This document shows, one piece after another, positions 15,470 through 20,254 of a DNA stretch of 20,254 nucleotides. The stretch comes from Eisenbergiella sp900555195. GTDB lineage: Bacteria; Bacillota; Clostridia; Lachnospirales; Lachnospiraceae. The notes beneath the pieces are model-generated. The model worked only from the letters and a program-made list of their open reading frames with translations. It did not search any database and was not told the DNA's origin. A program made the translations under genes and the position numbers. Position 1 is the stretch's first letter. Each line of letters starts with the position of its first letter. The stretch is taken from assembly GCA_902492555.1 (NCBI GenBank), contig CABUMH010000071.1, positions 1 through 20,254 of the forward strand. The letters are read 5' to 3'.

Positions 15470-17182
15470 ATGGCTAAATATATGATAATTGACGGCATAA
15501 GGGCAGACTTTGACCAGGAAAAAAACATCCTCCAGGTCATCAACAGCGTAGGAATCCATGTTCCCACCCTCTGTTATTATTCCGATCTGTCCATCTATGG
15601 CGCCTGCCGGATGTGCATGGTGGAGGATGAGCGCGGCAACCTGATCGCCTCCTGCTCCACCCCGCCCAAGGATAGGATGGTCATTCGGACCAATACCCCC
15701 CGCCTTCAGCACCACAGGCGGATGATTCTGGAACTGCTTCTGGCTTCCCACTGCAGGGACTGTACCGTCTGTGAAAAGAACCAAACCTGCCGCCTGCAGG
15801 AACTTGCCGCCAGGCTGGGCCTCACCGATGTGCGTTTTCCCAATACCAGAAAACCCCAGCCCATCGACGATTCTTCCATATCCATCATCCGAGATCCCAG
15901 CAAATGCATCCTCTGCGGCGACTGCGTCCGTGTCTGCAATGAAGTGCAGCATGTAGGCGCCATTGATTTTGCAGAACGCGGTTCCAACGCCATCGTCACT
16001 CCGGCCTTCGGCCGTAAGCTGGCGGAAACCGACTGCGTGAACTGCGGCCAATGTGCGGCTGTATGTCCCACTGCCGCCATCAAGATCAAGACCTGTCACA
16101 GCAAGGTTTGGAGAGAACTATATAACCCGAAAAAGCGCGTGGTAGCTCAGGTAGCTCCCGCCGTCCGTGTCGCTCTGGGAGAAGCCTTCGGTCTGAAGCC
16201 CGGAGAGGACAGCATCGGCAAGATCTTTACCGCCATCCGCATGCTGGGCTTTGACGCGGTATTTGATACCTGTGTGGGCGCGGATCTCACCGTCATGGAA
16301 GAGGCGCAGGAACTGGCCGAAAAGCTGGAAAAGGGCGATACCGAATTCCCGCTCTTCACTTCCTGCTGTCCTGCCTGGATTCGTTTTGCGGAGAATCTCC
16401 ATCCGGAAGTCCTCCCCTACATTTCCTCCTGCAAATCTCCCATGGAGATGTTTGGCGCAGTGCTCAAGGAGTATTATAAAGAGGCGGATGCCGAGGAAGG
16501 CCGTGAAACCGTATCCATCGCCATCATGCCCTGCGTAGCCAAGAAGATGGAAGCTGCCAGGGAAGAATTCGTCCGGGACGGCAAGCCGGATGTCGATTAT
16601 GTGATCACAACCAAAGAGCTGATTCACATGATCCGGGAAAGCGGCATCCAGTTCGATGAGATCGATCCGGAAGCGCCTGATATGCCCTTCTCCATTTCCT
16701 CCGGTGCCGGCGTGATCTTCGGCGTCACAGGCGGAGTTGCGGAAGCGGCTCTGCGCCGTCTTGTGAAGGAGAAAAATACACAGACCTTAAGAGACATCAA
16801 GTTCTCCGGCGTACGCGGCATGGACGGCGTCAAAGAAGCCACGCTGAACCTGAACGGCCGTGAGGTCCATGTGGGCGTGGTGAGCGGCCTTGGAAACGCC
16901 GAGAACCTCATTGAACGGATTAAGAAAAAAGAAGTGCATTTTGACTTTGTAGAAGTCATGGCCTGCCCTTACGGCTGTATCGCCGGAGCCGGTCAGCCCT
17001 TCTGCCATAAAGTAGACAAAAAGGAGCGCATGGCAGGTATGTATAAAGCGGACAAAGCCGCTCCTGTCAAGAGAAGCGAAGAAAACCCTGTGATCTACAA
17101 CCTCTATCACGGAGGCATTCTGGAAAACAGAGCGCATGAACTCCTCCATGTACATTACAAGCAGAAGAAAACGCAGGCATAA
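15470..17182 (+). CDS. hydA: [FeFe] hydrogenase catalytic subunit HydA
   Basis: A 570-residue hydrogenase that reduces protons or oxidises H2 at the H-cluster. Cluster sites in order: N-terminal [2Fe-2S] with C35, C46, C49 and C62; a His/Cys-ligated [4Fe-4S] with H94, C98, C101 and C107; two ferredoxin [4Fe-4S] sites at C146/149/152/156 and C189/192/195/199; and the H-cluster ligands C300 (TSCCPAW), C355 (MPCVAKK), C499 and C503 (ACPYGCIAGAGQP), with C299 as the proton-transfer cysteine. From memory these H-cluster positions coincide with those of Clostridium pasteurianum CpI. The C-terminal small-subunit region is present. All key residues are intact, so the enzyme should work if matured by HydE, HydF and HydG, which are not in the window. 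Adjacent hydB and hydC place it in the trimeric, NAD-linked bifurcating group. AAGGAG (15454-15459) lies ten bases before the start. Cytoplasmic; no signal peptide. Confidence 0.97.
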   Translation: MAKYMIIDGIRADFDQEKNILQVINSVGIHVPTLCYYSDLSIYGACRMCMVEDERGNLIASCSTPPKDRMVIRTNTPRLQHHRRMILELLLASHCRDCTVCEKNQTCRLQELAARLGLTDVRFPNTRKPQPIDDSSISIIRDPSKCILCGDCVRVCNEVQHVGAIDFAERGSNAIVTPAFGRKLAETDCVNCGQCAAVCPTAAIKIKTCHSKVWRELYNPKKRVVAQVAPAVRVALGEAFGLKPGEDSIGKIFTAIRMLGFDAVFDTCVGADLTVMEEAQELAEKLEKGDTEFPLFTSCCPAWIRFAENLHPEVLPYISSCKSPMEMFGAVLKEYYKEADAEEGRETVSIAIMPCVAKKMEAAREEFVRDGKPDVDYVITTKELIHMIRESGIQFDEIDPEAPDMPFSISSGAGVIFGVTGGVAEAALRRLVKEKNTQTLRDIKFSGVRGMDGVKEATLNLNGREVHVGVVSGLGNAENLIERIKKKEVHFDFVEVMACPYGCIAGAGQPFCHKVDKKERMAGMYKADKAAPVKRSEENPVIYNLYHGGILENRAHELLHVHYKQKKTQA

Positions 17183-17262
17183 TTTGCAGGCACAATTTGT
17201 GCCTTACCCGGCCTATGCATGCTGCATCGTAAGTCATTCATATACAGCTTAAAAATCAAAAC

Positions 17263-17298
17263 AGCGGATGGCACGCTCTGTGCGCCATCCGCTATTTT
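17263..17298. terminator. Shared terminator of the hydrogenase operon and the opposing gene group
   Basis: A 10-bp stem begins AGCGGATGGC at 17263 and closes at 17293, with one mismatch and three more inner pairs. On the + strand ATTTT follows; on the minus strand TGTTTTGATTTTT follows. It therefore suits both the hydrogenase operon (stop 17182) and the minus-strand gene ending at 17355. Confidence 0.88.
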
Positions 17299-17354
17299 GG
17301 CAAATCTCCTGTGCAGCCCAAAGGCCGCCCATTCATTCATATCCGCTTTCCGCT

Positions 17355-18332
17355 CTATTCAAACGGGTAGCGAATTCCCCACTCCGCCCGAAGTCCGTCC
17401 ATCATTTTCATCACCCGAATCGTCTCTTCATGAGGCATTTCTTCGCACTCTGTCCTGCCCTCTGAAAGCGCTTTGAAACAGGCTTCCACTTCATATTCAT
17501 ATCCGGATATCTGTTTGGGCCGCTCGATCCGCTTTACTTCCTGATGATCCAGATCATAGACTGTCAGGCTTTCAAAGTTATTGATGTTCTCAATCACCAT
17601 GAATCCCCTGGATCCATAGATTGTCCCTCTCCTGTCGCTTAATGCCAGCATGGAGCTGTTCAGCTGCGCCACTTTGCCGTCTTCATAGATCAGTGTCATG
17701 CTATTCTGTTCATCCACCCTGGTAGCCGTATAGGTACAAGTAGATGAAATCCGATCAATTCCATGCCCAAAAATCATCAGGGCAAAATTCAGCGGATATA
17801 CCCCCACATCCAGCAGCGCTCCTCCGGCCAGTTCCGGTTTCTGAAGCCGCTCGGCCTGATGAATGACATATCCCAAATTAGCCGTCAGAAAGGCCGGCTC
17901 CCCTATTATCCCACTATCCAATTCCTGCCGAATGGTCTCCAGCATGGGCATATACCGCACCCACATAGCCTCTGTGATGAATACGCCCTCTTTCTCCGCC
18001 AGCATCAGCAGTTCCTCCGCCTGCTTTGCGTTGGCCGTAAACGCCTTTTCACACAGTACCGGTTTCTTGTTCAGAATGCATAGTCTGGCATTTTCAAAAT
18101 GTTCTGAATGCGGCGTCGCGATATATACCAATTCCACCTCTTCATCCCGTGCCAATTCCTCATAGGAACCATACGCCTTCGCAAAGCCATGCTCCTGTGC
18201 AAACCGCTCCGCCTTTTCCATGCTCCTGGATGCGACCGCATAACACTCCACATTCTCCATTTCTGCAATCGTCCGGGCCATTGTGCCTGCGATTGTCCCC
18301 GTTCCCAGAATTGCCATCTTCCACTTTTTCAT
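17355..18332 (-). CDS. Gfo/Idh/MocA-family NAD(P)-dependent oxidoreductase
   Basis: A 325-residue oxidoreductase of the glucose-fructose oxidoreductase / inositol dehydrogenase / MocA group, closest in feel to dihydrodiol- or xylose-dehydrogenase-like members. The N-terminal Rossmann fold has GTGTIAG at 10-16. EKAFTAN (95-101) replaces the common EKP form and supplies the conserved lysine K96. GGALLDVGVYPLNF (from 170) provides the D175/Y179 region of the substrate site. Length is typical. Substrates of this family are sugars, inositols or trans-dihydrodiols; the one here cannot be told from sequence. The start at 18332 has AAGGAG six bases upstream on the minus strand. It lies 61 bases after the Nudix gene on the same strand, probably co-transcribed, and ends before the shared terminator at 17263-17298. 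Confidence 0.93.
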   Translation of the reverse strand: MKKWKMAILGTGTIAGTMARTIAEMENVECYAVASRSMEKAERFAQEHGFAKAYGSYEELARDEEVELVYIATPHSEHFENARLCILNKKPVLCEKAFTANAKQAEELLMLAEKEGVFITEAMWVRYMPMLETIRQELDSGIIGEPAFLTANLGYVIHQAERLQKPELAGGALLDVGVYPLNFALMIFGHGIDRISSTCTYTATRVDEQNSMTLIYEDGKVAQLNSSMLALSDRRGTIYGSRGFMVIENINNFESLTVYDLDHQEVKRIERPKQISGYEYEVEACFKALSEGRTECEEMPHEETIRVMKMMDGLRAEWGIRYPFE

Positions 18333-18393
18333 GACTGCTCCTTCTGCGCATTCGTGCGCGTCTATAATCAGGCAGAGGGAAAGCGCCTTTCTT

Positions 18394-18957
18394 TCACTCT
18401 GTCAGTCCTGCCTTCAAAAATCCATCCTCCAAAGCCGCAATTTCCCATGCAAACACACAGTACTGCGGATCTCCTTCCTCCGAATGGCGCTTCAGTTCCT
18501 CAAAATCTATCCAGGAAACGGACTCCACTTCCTCTTCCTGTAATCTTAGAGACTGAATATCCACTTCCTTCTGATACAGATAAACCGCCGCTACCTCCCG
18601 GTCCCGAACATGCTTTCCGCCGAAATCCGCTTCCACCTCATAAGAATATAGTCCGACAAAAAAGAGCTCCTCCGGACGGGCCTTCAGCCCCAATTCCTCT
18701 GAAAGTTCCCGCAGCGCTCCGTCCAAAAACGCATCCCCGGCCGCCAGATGCCCCGCGCAGGAAGCATCGAAGCATCCCGGAAACGTTTCCTTACTGCGGC
18801 TTCGCTCCTGAAGAAGTACTTGAATATGTCCTTCCCTCCTGCGGACCAGCCAGATGTGCGCTGTTCCATGCCAGTCTCCATCCCGGTGAACCGCTTCCCG
18901 CTCTTTTCTCAGCCCTGTCCGTCTCCCATCCCTCGTTCTTATGTCAAATATTTCCAT
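18394..18957 (-). CDS. Nudix hydrolase (IPP-isomerase-like / YfcD-like subgroup)
   Basis: A 187-residue Nudix-fold protein that would hydrolyse a nucleoside-diphosphate-linked compound or act on a related pyrophosphate. The Nudix box runs from G69 to L91 and keeps the metal-binding RELSEELGL (R83, E84, E87, E88), while the first glutamate of the GX5E part is aspartate (D75). The N-terminal stretch ending in HGTAHIWLV and the pattern AGHLAAGD resemble the isopentenyl-diphosphate-isomerase-like Nudix subgroup, whose substrates are mostly unknown. Length is normal. The start at 18957 has AGAGGA just upstream. It lies 56 bases after the Ig-like protein gene and 61 bases before the oxidoreductase gene on the same strand, with no terminator seen in either gap, so an operon is plausible. 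Confidence 0.93.
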   Translation of the reverse strand: MEIFDIRTRDGRRTGLRKEREAVHRDGDWHGTAHIWLVRRREGHIQVLLQERSRSKETFPGCFDASCAGHLAAGDAFLDGALRELSEELGLKARPEELFFVGLYSYEVEADFGGKHVRDREVAAVYLYQKEVDIQSLRLQEEEVESVSWIDFEELKRHSEEGDPQYCVFAWEIAALEDGFLKAGLTE

Positions 18958-19013
18958 TTATCCTCTCATCCCGTATATAAACCGCCGCTCGTTTGGCTTC
19001 CCATTCTTTTTCG

Positions 19014-19892
19014 CTACTGAATCACAAACAATACATCGCTGGCAAAGGGGCCGTCACCGCCGTTATAGACTGCGCTGTTCCCCATATGATCGCTCACCGT
19101 CACTCTTTTCACACGATACGTCCCGGCCTCTCCCGTCTGGCTCTTCTTAATCACCCCGGTGTACAATTCTCCCTGTTGCTCCAGCTCCACACTGATCGCC
19201 TTTCCATTCTCATTCTCAAACCGTACCGAAACGCTGTCCACGCCCGAAAAATCATCCGCCACCGCGGCCGTAACCGTAATTTCAGATTCTTTTCCTGCCT
19301 GCATAGGAGAGACTGCAACCGCCCCAAGCACAGGAGCCGTCTCATCTGTCACAGTAACTCCATTGTCAATCAAAAATGCAGCTGTCACCGGCAAAACCAG
19401 ATAATTCTCATTCTCATCCTGATCTTCCGCCCTGCAGTATCTCGTATAGATGCCGTTTTCATCCCTCAAAATCAATTTATCCAGCACATAGGTTCCGGCC
19501 GGCTCATATATGCTCATGCTGATCCAACCCGAATACACGCCATCCGCATAGTCCCGTTCCCTCAGAATTTTCGTAACACTTCGGTCATTTTCCAAATTCC
19601 GAAACTGAATGTTGATATGATCTAAGGCTGCACTTCCGGGTATCACCTGTACAGCCACATATACTTCCAATTCATTTCCGGATACACGCATCTCACCCAC
19701 TGCAACGGCTCCCGCCGCGGGCGGCTGCACCACACCAGCCGTTCCTTCCGCCGCATGCGCCTGAAGCGTTCCTCCCCCGTTTATTCCATACAGAACCGTC
19801 AGGGCAATCACCGCCGCTACCGCAACATGCTTCCATCCCCAAAACTTCTTCTCCCTCTGTTTCTTTCCGCCACGCTGCCGCCTCTCTCTCAT
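19014..19892 (-). CDS. Exported protein with Ig-like fold repeats, function unknown
   Basis: A 292-residue protein not recognised as a named family. The first 20 residues are strongly basic, followed by a hydrophobic segment (about 22-37) and an AHA-A signal-peptidase-like site near 45-47, so it is probably secreted or membrane-anchored. The mature part appears to be two beta-sandwich modules. The first, about 60-180, includes LEVYVAVQV and GTYVLDKLILRDENG. The second, about 190-292, includes DETAPVLGAVAVSPMQAGKESEITVTAAVADDFSGVDSVSVRF in essence, then GTYRVKRVTVSDHMGNSAVY. The repeated GTY-x-(L/V)-x5-V/I-x-D pattern supports duplication. Such Ig-like modules occur in surface adhesins and cell-wall proteins. 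The start at 19892 has AAGGAGG about eight bases upstream. An in-frame ATG at 20042 was rejected because it lies within the tRNA-Asp terminator. Confidence 0.82.
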   Translation of the reverse strand: MRERRQRGGKKQREKKFWGWKHVAVAAVIALTVLYGINGGGTLQAHAAEGTAGVVQPPAAGAVAVGEMRVSGNELEVYVAVQVIPGSAALDHINIQFRNLENDRSVTKILRERDYADGVYSGWISMSIYEPAGTYVLDKLILRDENGIYTRYCRAEDQDENENYLVLPVTAAFLIDNGVTVTDETAPVLGAVAVSPMQAGKESEITVTAAVADDFSGVDSVSVRFENENGKAISVELEQQGELYTGVIKKSQTGEAGTYRVKRVTVSDHMGNSAVYNGGDGPFASDVLFVIQ

Positions 19893-19933
19893 GCGCCATC
19901 CTCCTTTATCCAGGAACGTCCTCTCCGGAATAG

Positions 19934-19949
19934 TTTGGATGCGTCCAAA
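19934..19949. promoter_or_regulatory. Perfect inverted repeat TTTGGA-N4-TCCAAA, candidate operator
   Basis: TTTGGA (19934-19939) and TCCAAA (19944-19949) form a perfect 6+4+6 dyad. On the minus strand it lies downstream of the candidate -10 (19973-19978) and about 40 bases before the start of the Ig-like protein gene. This is where a repressor would block transcription. The arms are too short to suggest a terminator and no T tract follows. Confidence 0.4.
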
Positions 19950-19972
19950 TCCATTCCTCTCTTCCCTTCTAA

Positions 19973-20001
19973 AGTTTAACACGCGCCCGGTTGCTGTGCA
20001 A
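19973..20001 (-). promoter_or_regulatory. Candidate promoter of the Ig-like / Nudix / oxidoreductase group
   Basis: On the minus strand TTGCAC (19996-20001) and TAAACT (19973-19978) are separated by exactly 17 bases. Matches to the vegetative consensus are partial (3/6 and 4/6). The position, just after the tRNA-Asp terminator and about 80 bases before the start codon, is right for the first gene of this group. Confidence 0.4.
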
Positions 20002-20015
20002 GCTTGCCTGACCGA

Positions 20016-20051
20016 ATAAAAAAAGCACCGCTGATCTCTCAACGATGCTTT
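20016..20051 (-). terminator. Intrinsic terminator of the rRNA/tRNA-Asp operon
   Basis: On the minus strand AAGCATCG pairs with CGGTGCTT (8 bp including one G-T) around a 12-base loop and is followed by a run of T residues (20018-20024). It starts within four bases of the tRNA-Asp 3' end, so the rRNA transcript ends here. Confidence 0.9.
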
Positions 20052-20054
20052 TAG

Positions 20055-20128
20055 CGACCCAGATCGGGCTCGAACCGACGACCTCCGCCGTGACAGGGCG
20101 GCGCTCTAACCAACTGAGCCACTAGGCC
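20055..20128 (-). tRNA. tRNA-Asp(GTC)
   Basis: A complete 74-base cloverleaf on the minus strand. The acceptor stem GGCCTAG pairs with CTGGGTC (with two G-T/T-G pairs), and the D arm has GGCTCAGTTGGTTAGAGC. The anticodon stem CCGCC/GGCGG encloses CTGTCAC, anticodon GTC, and a standard TTCGAGC T loop follows. The discriminator is G at 20055; CCA is not encoded. It lies 92 bases downstream of the 23S end, in the same transcript. Confidence 0.97.
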
Positions 20129-20220
20129 GTACGAAAACTGCTACACAGCTTTCATTGAGGAATATACCCTCAAAACCGAACATTGAACGCAAATCTCTTT
20201 TCCTTCCCATCCATCTTCCC
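20129..20220 (-). other. Spacer between 23S rRNA and tRNA-Asp, without 5S
   Basis: The 92-base spacer contains a small hairpin TTGAGG/CCTCAA (20155-20160, 20168-20173) and the motif TTCGGTTTTGAGG on the minus strand, commonly seen in clostridial rRNA spacers. It is too short for a 5S gene and shows no 5S-like sequence. Confidence 0.7.
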
Positions 20221-20254
20221 TTGGTTAAGCCCTCGACCGATTAGTACTGGTCCG
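20221..20254 (-). rRNA. 23S rRNA, 3' end only
   Basis: Read on the minus strand, the last bases are CGGACCAGTACTAATCGGTC followed by GAGGGCTTAACC, the conserved 3' terminus of bacterial 23S rRNA. The rest lies beyond the window. The exact mature end is near 20221-20223. Confidence 0.88.

Noticed and set aside
18108..18980. Plus-strand open frame across the Nudix and oxidoreductase genes
   Set aside because: It runs antisense to two well-supported genes, and its proline-rich translation has no recognisable domain.

Overview
The window looks like chromosomal DNA from a gut-type member of the Clostridia, most likely Lachnospiraceae. This is inferred from the trimeric NAD-linked [FeFe] hydrogenase operon, the strong AAGGAG-type ribosome binding sites, the MarR/MATE pair and the sequence of the 23S-tRNA spacer. 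No single gene fixes the genus.

Layout. At the left edge is the 3' part of tRNA-Arg(ACG) with a strong terminator (1-96). On the + strand follow two large signalling genes. One is a 1370-residue cytoplasmic c-di-GMP protein with an intact N-terminal GGDEF, PAS and GAF sensors, two degenerate GGDEF domains and a C-terminal EAL (283-4395). The other is an 853-residue CheB-CheR-PAS fusion (4588-7149). A hairpin-rich 192-base gap separates them. A bidirectional-type terminator divides them from a convergent SWIM/SNF2 helicase (7249-10521, minus). Divergent from the helicase is a MarR-type regulator with no convincing start, overlapping a MATE efflux gene broken by one in-frame TGA (11218-12582).

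After a terminator and a 430-base gap with a highly structured leader comes the hydrogenase operon hydC-hydB-hydA (13013-17182). Its three genes overlap or lie within 20 bases of each other. The products should form an electron-bifurcating or NADH-linked hydrogenase that couples NADH and reduced ferredoxin to H2 in fermentation. A second shared terminator separates it from a minus-strand group: a signal-peptide protein with Ig-like folds, a Nudix hydrolase and a Gfo/Idh/MocA oxidoreductase (19892 down to 17355), possibly co-transcribed. The right edge holds the 3' end of a minus-strand rRNA operon: 23S end, tRNA-Asp(GTC), terminator, with no 5S between them.

No CRISPR array, insertion sequence, integrase or phage gene was seen. 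The points most worth a second look are the two structured leaders (4451-4574 and 12847-12993), the kinase-less CheB-CheR-PAS fusion beside a c-di-GMP enzyme without other chemotaxis genes, the stop-interrupted MATE gene, the 13-bp inverted repeat before the c-di-GMP gene, and the rRNA operon end without 5S.
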